NCBI RefSeq assembly: GCF_024707125.1
Contig: NZ_JANQAH010000007.1
Span: 434,001 to 498,000 of the forward strand
Source: Devosia sp.
GTDB lineage: Bacteria > Pseudomonadota > Alphaproteobacteria > Rhizobiales > Devosiaceae
DNA length: 64,000 nt
Direction: 5' to 3'
Below the pieces are notes generated by a model. It was given only the letters and a program-made list of their open reading frames with translations, did no database searches and was not told the origin of the DNA. Both the position numbers and the translations under genes were made by a program. How positions within the stretch are numbered: position 1 is the stretch's first letter; each line of letters opens with the position of its first letter. Positions 44,388-53,139 of this stretch are shown piece after piece.

Positions 44388-45149
44388 ATGACCACTCCCG
44401 TTCTTGAAATCCGCAACCTGCACGCCCGCATCGAGGAACGCGAAATCCTCAAGGGTGTGAACCTCGTCATCCCGCAGGGCGAAGTCCATGCCATCATGGG
44501 CCGCAATGGCTCGGGCAAGTCGACGCTGAGCTATGTGCTCGCCGGCAAGGAAGACTATGAGGTCACCGAGGGCGAAATCCTGCTCAACGGCGAGAACATC
44601 CTCGAGATGGAACCGCACGAACGCGCCGCAGCGGGCCTCTTCCTCGCCTTCCAGTACCCGATCGAAATCCCGGGCGTTGCGACCATGACCTTCCTCAAGG
44701 CCGCCATCAATGCCCAGCGCAAGGCTCGCGGCGAAGGCGAACTGACGACGCCCGAATTCATGCGCGCCGTCAAGGAAGCCGGTGCCCAGCTCAATGTTGA
44801 CAGCGACATGCTCAAGCGCCCGCTCAATGTCGGTTTCTCCGGCGGCGAAAAGAAGCGCGCCGAGATCATGCAGATGGCGCTCCTCAAGCCCTCGCTGGCC
44901 GTGCTCGACGAAACCGATTCCGGTCTCGACATCGACGCGCTGCAGGTTGTTTCCAAAGGCGTCAACGCGCTCCGCGACGGCAAGCGCTCCATGCTGGTCA
45001 TCACCCACTACCAGCGCCTCCTCAACCACATCGTGCCGGACGTCGTGCACGTGTTCTCGGATGGCAAGATCGTCGAAAGCGGCGACAAGGACCTGGCGCT
45101 TCAGCTCGAAGCCAAGGGCTATGCCGACTATGACGGTCAGGCGGCGTAA
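44388..45149 (+). CDS. sufC: SufC, ATPase of the SUF scaffold
   Basis: The 253-residue ABC-type ATPase has Walker A IMGRNGSGKSTLSYVL, the SufC signature FSGGEKKRAEIMQ and Walker B LAVLDETDSGLDIDAL. It drives conformational change in SufBCD and is soluble, with no permease partner. GGAGAGAAG precedes the ATG at 44388. An upstream frame to 44292 overlaps the cupin gene and is not real. Confidence 0.96.
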   Translation: MTTPVLEIRNLHARIEEREILKGVNLVIPQGEVHAIMGRNGSGKSTLSYVLAGKEDYEVTEGEILLNGENILEMEPHERAAAGLFLAFQYPIEIPGVATMTFLKAAINAQRKARGEGELTTPEFMRAVKEAGAQLNVDSDMLKRPLNVGFSGGEKKRAEIMQMALLKPSLAVLDETDSGLDIDALQVVSKGVNALRDGKRSMLVITHYQRLLNHIVPDVVHVFSDGKIVESGDKDLALQLEAKGYADYDGQAA

Positions 45150-45155
45150 CCAACC

Positions 45156-46364
45156 ATGCGTCAGACCTTTCCTGTCCGCCTCGGCGCCGCCGAGGAATCC
45201 CTGATCGCCCAGCTCAAGGCTGCCGGCGCCGACCAGACCGCCGAGCGCGTCACTGTGGCCGGCCTCCCGACCCGTCGCGTCGAGGCCTATCACTATACCG
45301 ACCTCAAGACCCTGCTGCGGGCCATCCCGCCGCTGGCGCAAGCGGCCAATGAGGCCACTGGCACCGCTCTGCGCGTTCCGGGCGCCTACGCCCTGTCGAT
45401 CGTCAATGGTGCCGTCCTCGGCGCTGCTACGGCACCGGAAGGCGTCAAAGTGGGCAAGACCCACGGCGGCGTTCTCACGAACCGCGATGACGTCATTGTC
45501 AGTGTTAGCAATGCGCTAGCAAAAGACACTCTTAGTCTCGACCTCAAGGGCGCAATCGAGCAGGTGGTCCAGATCGACCATCGCATCGAGGGCGAAGCCG
45601 GCCATGTTGCCGACGCGACCAAGATTTTCGTCGCTGACGACTCCTCAGTCGTCATCCTCGAAACTTTCTCTGGCTCGGACGCGGCTCACGTCGGCAACCA
45701 CGCGACCTATCTCGCGCTGGGCAAGAATGCCATCGTGACCCACGTCACCATCGACCTAAGTGGCCGCGCTACCTCGCATTTCGCGACCAACGAGTACCAC
45801 CTCAACGACGGCGCACAGCTCCGTACGCTGGTCATCCATGCCGGCGCCGGCCTCGCGCGCACCCACCTCTTCCCGAAGATGGACGGCGAGGGCGCGCATG
45901 CGGATGTGACGGGCCTCAACCTGGTGTCAGAGGGTCAACACTCTGATATCACTATGGAAACGCTGCACGCCGTGCCGCACACTTCCTCCCAGCCGCTGTT
46001 CAAATCCATCACCCGCGGCCGCTCGAAAGCCGTGGTGCAGGGCAAGCTGATCGTCGCCCGCGACGCGCAGAAGACCGACGCAAAGTTCATGCATCAGGGC
46101 CTGATGCTGTCGGACGATGCTGAAATCCTCTCGAAGCCCGAACTCGAAATCTATGCCGACGACGTCGTCTGCGGCCATGGTTCCACCTGCGGCAAGCTCG
46201 ACGAGGACAGCCTGTTCTATCTCCTCAGCCGCGGTATTCCCAAGGCCGAGGCGGAGACCATGCTGGTGCGCGGTTTCATCGCCGAACTCATTGATCCGAT
46301 TGAAGATGAAGCGCTGAACGAAGCCCTGCAGAGCATCGTCGACGGCTGGCTGCTGGGGAAGTAA
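45156..46364 (+). CDS. sufD: SufD, scaffold subunit
   Basis: This 402-residue paralogue of SufB has a Suf-type beta-helix with MHQGLMLSDDAEILSKPELEIYADDVVCGHGSTCGKLDED, the hallmark SufD region that carries the conserved His (GHGST). It forms the SufBC2D complex and is needed for iron entry. The gene begins 6 bases after sufC. A palindromic repeat and about 130 bases separate it from sufS. Confidence 0.95.
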   Translation: MRQTFPVRLGAAEESLIAQLKAAGADQTAERVTVAGLPTRRVEAYHYTDLKTLLRAIPPLAQAANEATGTALRVPGAYALSIVNGAVLGAATAPEGVKVGKTHGGVLTNRDDVIVSVSNALAKDTLSLDLKGAIEQVVQIDHRIEGEAGHVADATKIFVADDSSVVILETFSGSDAAHVGNHATYLALGKNAIVTHVTIDLSGRATSHFATNEYHLNDGAQLRTLVIHAGAGLARTHLFPKMDGEGAHADVTGLNLVSEGQHSDITMETLHAVPHTSSQPLFKSITRGRSKAVVQGKLIVARDAQKTDAKFMHQGLMLSDDAEILSKPELEIYADDVVCGHGSTCGKLDEDSLFYLLSRGIPKAEAETMLVRGFIAELIDPIEDEALNEALQSIVDGWLLGK

Positions 46365-46390
46365 GGGGCCGCTCCGCGACCCCATCCAAT

Positions 46391-46482
46391 CACGGTGTCA
46401 TTCCCGCGAAAGCGGGAATCCACTCTCTGGATGACGTAACCGACGAAGAATAGATTCCCGCTTACGCGGGAATGACGCGGTG
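46391..46482. repeat. Nested palindromic intergenic repeat, copy 3
   Basis: This repeat has the same design as copies 1 and 2, with arms GGTGTCATTCCCGCGAAAGC and GCTTACGCGGGAATGACGC and one base pair changed (TTTCGC to TTACGC) in the right arm. It sits inside the SUF operon between sufD and sufS, only 14 bases before the sufS start, so it may alter expression of the second half. Confidence 0.9.
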
Positions 46483-46495
46483 AAAGTTTGAAGTC

Positions 46496-47716
46496 ATGAC
46501 CCTCGACCTCGAAAAAGTGCGCGCCGACTTCCCGATCCTGTCGGAAGTGATCCACGGCCATCGCCTGGTCTATCTCGATAGCGGCGCCTCGGCCCAGAAG
46601 CCGGTGCAGGTGCTCGACCGGATGGATTATGCCTTCCGGCACGAATATGCCAATGTTCACAGAGGCTTGCACACGCTCGCCAACCGCGCCACCGACGCCT
46701 ATGAGGCCGGCCGCGAAAACGTGCGGCGCTTCCTCAACGCTGGCCGGATCGAAGAAATCATCTTCACCCGCTCGGCCACCGAGGCGATCAACCTCGTCGC
46801 GCAGTCCTTCGCCGGGCCGCGCATCGGGGCAGGGGACGAGATCGTCACCACGATCATGGAGCACCACTCCAATATCGTGCCTTGGCATTTCCATCGAGAG
46901 CGCAAGGGCGCCGTCATCAAGTGGGTCGACGTCCGAGACGATGGCAGCTTTGACATCGACGCCTTCGAGGCGACGCTGACGGACAAGACGCGTATCGTTG
47001 CCGTTACGCATATGTCGAACGTCCTCGGCACAGTCACGCCGATCAAGCAAATCGTTGAAATTGCTCACGCTCGCGGCATTCCGGTGCTGGTGGACGGCTC
47101 GCAGGGCGCGGTCCACACCAAGGTCGACGTTAGGGATCTCGACGCCGATTTCTACATCATGACAGGCCATAAGCTCTATGGGCCGACCGGCATTGGCGTG
47201 CTCTACGGCAAGTACGACCTGCTTGCAGAAATGCAGCCCTATCAGGGCGGCGGCGAGATGATCGATACGGTCACCCTCGACAACGTCACCTATAACGAGC
47301 CGCCGCATCGTTTTGAGGCCGGCACGCCGCCCATCGTCCAGGCCATCGGGCTTGGTGCGGCGCTGACCTATATGGAAGAACTCGGCCGCGACGAAATCGC
47401 CGCGCACGAGCATGACGTCGCCGCCTATGCGCACGAAAAACTCAGCCGCATCAATTCCCTGCGTCTGATCGGCACCGCGCCGGGCAAGGGCGGCATTTTC
47501 TCCTTCGAGATCGCGGGCGCCCATGCCCACGATGTCGCCACCATTCTCGACCGCTACGGCATTGCAGTCCGTGCCGGCACCCATTGCGCGCAGCCGTTGC
47601 TGAAGCGATTTGGCGTCACCTCTACCTGCCGGGCATCCCTCGCCCTATATAACGGCAAGGACGATGTTGACGCGCTCGTGGATGGCATTGAGCGCGCCCG
47701 TAAATTTTTCGCCTGA
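46496..47716 (+). CDS. sufS: SufS, cysteine desulfurase of the SUF system
   Basis: The 406-residue PLP enzyme gives persulfide sulfur for cluster assembly. It starts MTLDLEKVRADFPILSE, includes YLDSGASAQKP, the PLP Lys in TGHKLYGPTGIGVLYG, and the active cysteine in RAGTHCAQPLLKRFG (class II, shorter loop than IscS types). No sufE or sufU partner is present in the window. This is the second desulfurase in the operon. Confidence 0.95.
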   Translation: MTLDLEKVRADFPILSEVIHGHRLVYLDSGASAQKPVQVLDRMDYAFRHEYANVHRGLHTLANRATDAYEAGRENVRRFLNAGRIEEIIFTRSATEAINLVAQSFAGPRIGAGDEIVTTIMEHHSNIVPWHFHRERKGAVIKWVDVRDDGSFDIDAFEATLTDKTRIVAVTHMSNVLGTVTPIKQIVEIAHARGIPVLVDGSQGAVHTKVDVRDLDADFYIMTGHKLYGPTGIGVLYGKYDLLAEMQPYQGGGEMIDTVTLDNVTYNEPPHRFEAGTPPIVQAIGLGAALTYMEELGRDEIAAHEHDVAAYAHEKLSRINSLRLIGTAPGKGGIFSFEIAGAHAHDVATILDRYGIAVRAGTHCAQPLLKRFGVTSTCRASLALYNGKDDVDALVDGIERARKFFA

Positions 47717-47723
47717 GAGACAG

Positions 47724-48119
47724 ATGATGAACGAAGACACCACACCAGCAGCTGACGAACAGATCGATGTGCGCATCCAGCCGACCATGCCCGAGAGCCT
47801 GGGCGATGGCGAAGTGGAGCGCATCACCTCCGACCTGATTGGCGCGCTAAAGACCGTCTATGATCCGGAAATCCCCGTGGACATCTATGAGCTTGGCCTG
47901 ATCTACAAGGTCGACCTCGACGATGACCGCAACCTGACCATTGACATGACGCTGACCGCGCCGGGTTGCCCGGTCGCCGGCGAAATGCCGGCCTGGGTCG
48001 AGAATGCCGCCCGCGGCGTTGAGGGCATCCAGGACGTCAAGGTCAACATGGTGTTTGATCCGCCTTGGGACGCTTCGCGCATGAGCGAAGAAGCCCAGGT
48101 TGCGCTCAACTGGTGGTGA
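47724..48119 (+). CDS. SufT-like (DUF59/MIP18) Fe-S assembly protein
   Basis: The 131-residue protein is a DUF59 domain: TVYDPEIPVDIYELGLIYKVDLD and the conserved Cys in MTLTAPGCPVAGEMPAWVENAA (motif TAPGCP). Family members (SufT, PaaD-like) help move clusters to targets. It starts eight bases after the sufS stop, with GAGAG in front; the second Met two codons in is an alternative. The next gene begins two bases after its stop. Confidence 0.9.
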   Translation: MMNEDTTPAADEQIDVRIQPTMPESLGDGEVERITSDLIGALKTVYDPEIPVDIYELGLIYKVDLDDDRNLTIDMTLTAPGCPVAGEMPAWVENAARGVEGIQDVKVNMVFDPPWDASRMSEEAQVALNWW

Positions 48120-48120
48120 G

Positions 48121-48540
48121 ATGAACCGGCCGCCGCTTCAGGGGCTGGTCGAAACCGCGCTTTACGTCACGGACGTCAAGCGGAGCCGCGACTTTTATGT
48201 CCGGATCTTTGGTTTCGAGCCCATGGGCGGCGACGAGCGCATCCAGCCTCTGGTGGTGAAGGAGGGGCAAGTGCTGCTCCTCTTCAAGCAGGGCGCGACG
48301 TTGAAGCCGATTCCGCTCGGCGGCGGTTTCATTCCGCCCCATGACGGTGGCGGGGAACAGCATTTCGCCTTCGGCATTGAGTTGGAAGCCTATGAAGATT
48401 GGAAAACCTTCCTTCAGGGCTTACATATAGAGTTAGAGAGCGAGGTTGTTTGGCCGAGTGGCGGCCGCAGCCTCTATTTCCGAGATCCGGATCGTCTTGT
48501 GGTCGAACTCGTGACCCGCGGTGTCTGGAAGAACTTTTAG
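48121..48540 (+). CDS. VOC/glyoxalase-fold protein in the SUF operon
   Basis: The 139-residue protein has the vicinal oxygen chelate fold: ETALYVTDVKRSRDFYVRIFGFEPM, GEQHFAFGIELEAYEDWKTF and the ending SLYFRDPDRLVVELVTRGVW, with metal-ligand type His and Glu residues. It lies between the SufT-like and sufA genes, so it is cotranscribed with the cluster genes. Its substrate is unknown. Confidence 0.87.
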   Translation: MNRPPLQGLVETALYVTDVKRSRDFYVRIFGFEPMGGDERIQPLVVKEGQVLLLFKQGATLKPIPLGGGFIPPHDGGGEQHFAFGIELEAYEDWKTFLQGLHIELESEVVWPSGGRSLYFRDPDRLVVELVTRGVWKNF

Positions 48541-48549
48541 GAACGACCC

Positions 48550-48930
48550 ATGGCCTTCAAGATCATGTCGCTGTCCGATGCGGCAGCCGAACGCATCAAG
48601 GAAATCATGGAAGATTCCGACAAGCCGGTCATCGGCCTGCGCGTCGGCATCAAGAATGCCGGCTGTGCCGGTGTCGCCTATACAATGGACTATGTCAGCG
48701 AGCCGCTGAAGGGCGACGACCACGTCACTGATCGCGGCGTCGATGTCTGGGTCGATCCCAAGGCGACCATGTACCTGCTCGGCACAGTCATGGATTTTGA
48801 ACAGAGCAAGATGAGCTCGGGCTTCACCTTCAAGAACCCGAACCAGACCGGCGCTTGCGGCTGCGGCGAGAGCGTTACGCTCAAGGCCGCGGACCTGAAA
48901 GCGATCGCCGAGGCGCGCGCTACCGCCTGA
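48550..48930 (+). CDS. sufA: SufA/IscA-type carrier protein
   Basis: The 126-residue A-type carrier has the three conserved cluster cysteines in KNAGCAGVAYTMDYV and GACGCGES. It accepts clusters from SufBCD and delivers them to apoproteins. It closes the SUF operon. Its start ATG is 9 bases after the upstream stop; a short intergenic region then leads to aroA. Confidence 0.94.
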   Translation: MAFKIMSLSDAAAERIKEIMEDSDKPVIGLRVGIKNAGCAGVAYTMDYVSEPLKGDDHVTDRGVDVWVDPKATMYLLGTVMDFEQSKMSSGFTFKNPNQTGACGCGESVTLKAADLKAIAEARATA

Positions 48931-48982
48931 CCTTATGTCAGTGATTGCGTCAGGGAACGCTTTGTCCTAACACCACGGCATC

Positions 48983-50260
48983 ATGCCGAAAACGCTCCCG
49001 CCTGCCTACACCATCATCCCTCCTGGTCGTCCGCTTTCGGGTCGCGTTTCGCCCCCCGGCAGTAAATCCATTACCAATCGCGCTTTACTGCTGGCCGCTT
49101 TGGCCAAGGGCACAAGCCGACTGACCGGTGCGCTCAAGAGCAAGGACACCGTGCTGATGGCGCAGGCCCTGCGCCAGATGGGCGTCACTGTCGAAGAACC
49201 TGATGCGACGAGCTTTTTGGTGACAAGCAGCGGCAAGCTGACGGCTCCAGACGCGCCGCTCTTTCTCGGCAATGCCGGCACGGCAACGCGCTTCCTTACA
49301 GCCGCAGTCGCGACCATAGATGGCACTGTGGTGGTCGATGGCGACGAGGATATGCGCCTGCGCCCGATCAAGGCGCTGGTGGATGCACTGCGCTCGCTCG
49401 GAATCGATGCGGAAGCGCCGACGGGTTGCCCGCCAGTGACCATTCGCGGCACCGGCCGCTTCGGGAAGGGGAGGGTGGAGATCGATGCTTCGCTCTCCAG
49501 CCAGTATGTTTCAGCGCTCCTGATGGCTGCACCGTTTGGCGATGGGCCGATCGAGGTCGCGCTGGCTGGCAAGGACATTGGTGCCCGCGGCTATGTCGAT
49601 CTGACGCTGGCGGCAATGCGTTCATTCGGTGCCCAGGTTGAAGAGACTTCGCCGGGCACCTGGCAAGTGCAGCCGACCGGCTATGTCGCGACCGACTTCC
49701 ACGTCGAGCCTGACGCTTCCGCAGCAACCTATCTCTGGGGCATCGAGGCGCTGACTGGCGGCAAGATCGACCTTGGGGTGGCGGCCGATGCTTTCACCCA
49801 GCCGGACGCGTCGGCGCAGGCGGTTATCGCGCAGTTCCCCAATATGCCTGCCGTTATCGACGGCTCGCAGATGCAGGACGCAGTGCCGACCATGGCCGTG
49901 GTCGCGGTCTTTAACAATCAGCCGGTGCGTTTCGTTGGCATTGCCAACCTGCGCGTCAAGGAAACGGACCGCATTCGTGCTGTCGCCAATGAATTGAACC
50001 GCATCCGGCCGGGTCTTGCGAAGGAAGAGGGCGACGACCTTCTGGTTGCGTCCGATCCGGCTCTACTCGAAGCATCGCAGCGCAATGTCACCTCGCGCAT
50101 CGAGACCTATCACGATCACCGCATTGCCATGAGCTTTGCACTAGCGGCGCTGCGCGTTGGCGGCGTGACGATTCTTGATCCGGCCTGCACCGGCAAGACC
50201 TATCCGGACTATTGGGAGATGCTGGCTTCGCTTGGCGTCGAGCTGGTTCCGACCGCCTGA
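48983..50260 (+). CDS. aroA: 3-phosphoshikimate 1-carboxyvinyltransferase
   Basis: This 425-residue EPSP synthase joins phosphoenolpyruvate to shikimate-3-phosphate in the shikimate pathway. Key sites are PGSKSITNRALLLAAL (Lys), FLGNAGTATRFLTAA, DASLSSQYVSALLMAA, LRVKETDRIRA and the late DHRIAMSFAL. In E. coli AroA the GNAGTAMRPL loop has Pro at the position that is Phe here. Its stop codon and that of the convergent cyclase gene lie in one 8-bp hairpin (CCGCCTGA and TCAGGCGG, 50253-50277). Confidence 0.94.
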   Translation: MPKTLPPAYTIIPPGRPLSGRVSPPGSKSITNRALLLAALAKGTSRLTGALKSKDTVLMAQALRQMGVTVEEPDATSFLVTSSGKLTAPDAPLFLGNAGTATRFLTAAVATIDGTVVVDGDEDMRLRPIKALVDALRSLGIDAEAPTGCPPVTIRGTGRFGKGRVEIDASLSSQYVSALLMAAPFGDGPIEVALAGKDIGARGYVDLTLAAMRSFGAQVEETSPGTWQVQPTGYVATDFHVEPDASAATYLWGIEALTGGKIDLGVAADAFTQPDASAQAVIAQFPNMPAVIDGSQMQDAVPTMAVVAVFNNQPVRFVGIANLRVKETDRIRAVANELNRIRPGLAKEEGDDLLVASDPALLEASQRNVTSRIETYHDHRIAMSFALAALRVGGVTILDPACTGKTYPDYWEMLASLGVELVPTA

Positions 50261-50269
50261 GCGGTCGGA

Positions 50270-51334
50270 TCAGGCGGCGGTGACGCCGCCGCGGGTCTCG
50301 CTGATTTCGGCGAGGCTTTCTTCGGTCAGGACGCGATTGCGGCCGGCGTGCTTTGCCGCATAGAGGCAGCGGTCAGCGCGCTCGATGAGCGAGCCGGCCG
50401 TGTCGGCCGGGTGGAAAGCCGCGATGCCGAAGGAAGCCGTGATGCGGCCGAGCTTCTCATTGGTGGAACGCTTCAGCAATTCCTTGCCATGGATGGCCTG
50501 GCGCACGTTCTCGGCGACGATGGTCGCGCCCTTGAGATCGGTATTGGGCAGGATGGCGACGAATTCCTCGCCGCCATAGCGGGCTGCCAGATCGCGCCCC
50601 TTGATATTGGACTTGATGGTCATGGCCACAAGCCGCAGCACCTGGTCACCGGTCTGGTGGCCGTAGGTGTCGTTAAAGCTCTTGAAGTGGTCGATATCCA
50701 TCAAGATGAGGCAAAGCGGATTGCCGGTCTGGCGCGCCTCGGCAATGGCGGAACGGAGCCCCTCGTCAAAGCTCTTGCGGTTGGCAATCTTGGTCAGCGG
50801 ATCGAGCAGCGACTCGCGGCGAACGTCGTCGAGGTCACGCTGCAGGGCAGCAATGTCATCGCGCGAGGCCTCGAGCTTCTGCTCGAGCATGCGGTTGGTG
50901 TCCTGCATGCGGCGCGTTTCGGCCAGCAGGCGTGCGGCCAGGACGCTCAGCGCCTCCGGACCGATTTCGCGTTCGAGATCGCCCTGTGCCGACTGCAGCG
51001 AACCGGAATAGGCATTGGCCGTCGTCATGGCGTGGTCGATGGCCGAATGCACCGCCTCGATGCGCGCCTGCATGCGCTCGGAGACGGTCGACATGCGGTC
51101 GTTGACGTCGGATTTCAGGAATTCGTTGTAGAGCGTTTCGGCCAGGCTCGCCGAGGGCGACTCGCCCGACGCGAAAATGGCGTTGATCCGATGGTTCAAC
51201 GTCGGATTGACGCCAGTCGCATAGGTGTACAGCAGCTCATAGAACTGCGGGTAGGGCGGGATGCTGCTTTTCTTGAGGAGGTCGAGCGCCGAATTGGCAT
51301 AGCCGAGCGCTCGCTTGAACTCGTGATCCGACAC
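50270..51334 (-). CDS. GGDEF-domain diguanylate cyclase
   Basis: The 354-residue protein has an N-terminal helical region of about 160 residues with a coiled coil, then a GGDEF domain with RYGGEEFVAILPNTD (near residue 253). The catalytic motif is GGEEF, which is active in many cyclases that make cyclic di-GMP. The inhibitory RxxD site six to nine residues earlier reads KGRD, so product feedback may be weakened. No membrane helix is seen, so it is cytoplasmic. The start is GTG. Confidence 0.92.
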   Translation of the reverse strand: MSDHEFKRALGYANSALDLLKKSSIPPYPQFYELLYTYATGVNPTLNHRINAIFASGESPSASLAETLYNEFLKSDVNDRMSTVSERMQARIEAVHSAIDHAMTTANAYSGSLQSAQGDLEREIGPEALSVLAARLLAETRRMQDTNRMLEQKLEASRDDIAALQRDLDDVRRESLLDPLTKIANRKSFDEGLRSAIAEARQTGNPLCLILMDIDHFKSFNDTYGHQTGDQVLRLVAMTIKSNIKGRDLAARYGGEEFVAILPNTDLKGATIVAENVRQAIHGKELLKRSTNEKLGRITASFGIAAFHPADTAGSLIERADRCLYAAKHAGRNRVLTEESLAEISETRGGVTAA

Positions 51335-51459
51335 AGCCTTCCCCGCGACCCGTTGCGCCGACCACCGGCAAATGCAGTTTTACTTTGAAGTCATTTACAA
51401 GTCATAACGGCAGGCAACACTCTGTGTCGACCGACAATTTTTCATAAACTGGCAGTATT

Positions 51460-52935
51460 TTACTCAGATTCCTGTTCGGCAGTACGTGTCGGCCGAAGCA
51501 AGAAGGCCGGAATAGGTCCAGCGTCGCCAAATGGCGAATCAGGCACGATATCCGAAACCGGCGCCGGGGTGTCCTTGGCCTTGCGCCTGGAGTTGCGGGC
51601 TGGAGCCTTTTGTGGGGCAGCCTCAACAGTTTGCGGCTCGCTCGGGCGTGTCGAAGCCTTCCGCCGCGAAGACGTGCGGGAGGGCCGTGCCGGCGCTTCC
51701 TCGTCTTCATTCTGGCTTGAGGCAACAGGCGCCACGTCGAGCCAGTCGATCGGCTTCTGGATCAACTTGAGAATGGCATCGAGATGCTTCTCGTCGCCCG
51801 GGCCAACGAAAGTATAGGCAGTGCCCGAACGTCCGGCGCGGCCGGTGCGGCCAATGCGGTGCACGTAGTCTTCGGCGTGAACGGGCACGTCAAAATTGAA
51901 CACATGGCTCACGGCCGGAATATCGAGGCCGCGGGCAGCGACGTCGCTGGCGACGAGCAGGGTGAGATTGCCGGACTTGAATGCGTCCAGCGTTTCCATG
52001 CGGCTCTTCTGGTCCATGTCGCCATGGAGCGCACCGGCGCTATAGCCGTGGCGCTCCAGCGAGCGGGCGAGGGTCGCCACGTCGCGCTTGCGGTTGCAGA
52101 AGATGATCGCGTTGGTCAGACCTTCGGCGGCATCGACGCGGGCGCGCAGCATGGCGCGCTTCTGGTCCGGTCGCGACGAGACTTTCACCAGTTTCTGGTC
52201 GATCGTGTCGGCCGTGGACGCTGTGCGGGAGACCTGCACATGCACCGGATCCTTGAGGAAACGCTTGGTCAAGCGCTCGATCTGCGGGTCCATGGTCGCC
52301 GAGAACAGCATGGTCTGGCGGCGCGGCGGCAGGCGCGAGCAGATTTTTTCGATGTCGTCGATGAAACCCATGTCGAGCATGCGGTCGGCTTCGTCGATGA
52401 CGAGAATTTCAACGCCAGTAAGCAGGATCTTGCCGCGATCGAACTGGTCAAGGAGACGGCCAGGCGTGGCGATCAGCACGTCGACGCCGCGATCGAGCTT
52501 CTTGTTCTGGTCCTCGAAGGACACGCCGCCGATGATCAGCGCCATCGAGAGGCGATGGTTTTTGCCGTATTTTTCAAAGTTCTCGGAAACCTGGGCAGCG
52601 AGTTCGCGCGTCGGTTCGAGAATGAGCGTGCGCGGCATGCGGGCACGGGCGCGGCCGGCCTCAAGCAGGGTGAGCATGGGCAGCACGAAGGATGCCGTCT
52701 TGCCGGTGCCGGTCTGAGCGATGCCGATCAGGTCCTTCTTCTGCAGAAGGTGCGGAATGGCTTGCGACTGGATTTCAGTGGGTCGCGTGTAGCCGGCCGC
52801 TGCAACAGCGTCGGTAACTTTGCTCGAAAGGCCAAGGCCAGAAAAATCGTCGGTCAACGTCAGAGATTCCACTCGTGGGTCGTCCGGGTGGCTGAGCGAA
52901 CCGAAATGTTCGGTACGGCGCACCGCGGAAATCAT
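51460..52935 (-). CDS. DEAD-box RNA helicase (RhlE-like)
   Basis: The 491-residue helicase has Q motif YTRPTEIQSQAIP, Walker A IAQTGTGKTAS, motif II VIDEADRMLD, motif III SAT and motif VI YVHRIGRTGRAGRSG. A C-terminal tail of about 90 residues is Pro/Ser/Arg-rich and probably binds RNA. Such enzymes unwind rRNA and mRNA structures. The ATG at 52935 is chosen; a TTG two codons upstream is the only difference. It is divergent from nothing obvious and has 204 gene-free bases upstream that may hold its promoter. Confidence 0.93.
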   Translation of the reverse strand: MISAVRRTEHFGSLSHPDDPRVESLTLTDDFSGLGLSSKVTDAVAAAGYTRPTEIQSQAIPHLLQKKDLIGIAQTGTGKTASFVLPMLTLLEAGRARARMPRTLILEPTRELAAQVSENFEKYGKNHRLSMALIIGGVSFEDQNKKLDRGVDVLIATPGRLLDQFDRGKILLTGVEILVIDEADRMLDMGFIDDIEKICSRLPPRRQTMLFSATMDPQIERLTKRFLKDPVHVQVSRTASTADTIDQKLVKVSSRPDQKRAMLRARVDAAEGLTNAIIFCNRKRDVATLARSLERHGYSAGALHGDMDQKSRMETLDAFKSGNLTLLVASDVAARGLDIPAVSHVFNFDVPVHAEDYVHRIGRTGRAGRSGTAYTFVGPGDEKHLDAILKLIQKPIDWLDVAPVASSQNEDEEAPARPSRTSSRRKASTRPSEPQTVEAAPQKAPARNSRRKAKDTPAPVSDIVPDSPFGDAGPIPAFLLRPTRTAEQESE

Positions 52936-53139
52936 GTGCAAGGCCCGTGCTTTGGGGCTGTGGCCCTAGACCCAATGTCGAATGGAGCGTCGGGTACTTG
53001 TTTTTCTGCGCGGGCCCGTCGCCGGGCAGAGAAGACGCAAGAGAAAAAACAGGCAATCCGGCAAACCTTGCGGCGCGGACCATAGCGCAAAGCCCTTGCG
53101 TGTCAACGGTCTTGCCCGTTTTCGGCTGGATGCAGCGCC

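Noticed and set aside
4778..46482. CRISPR array
   Set aside because: The only repeats are dispersed palindromes tens of kilobases apart; there are no regularly spaced repeats with spacers and no cas genes.
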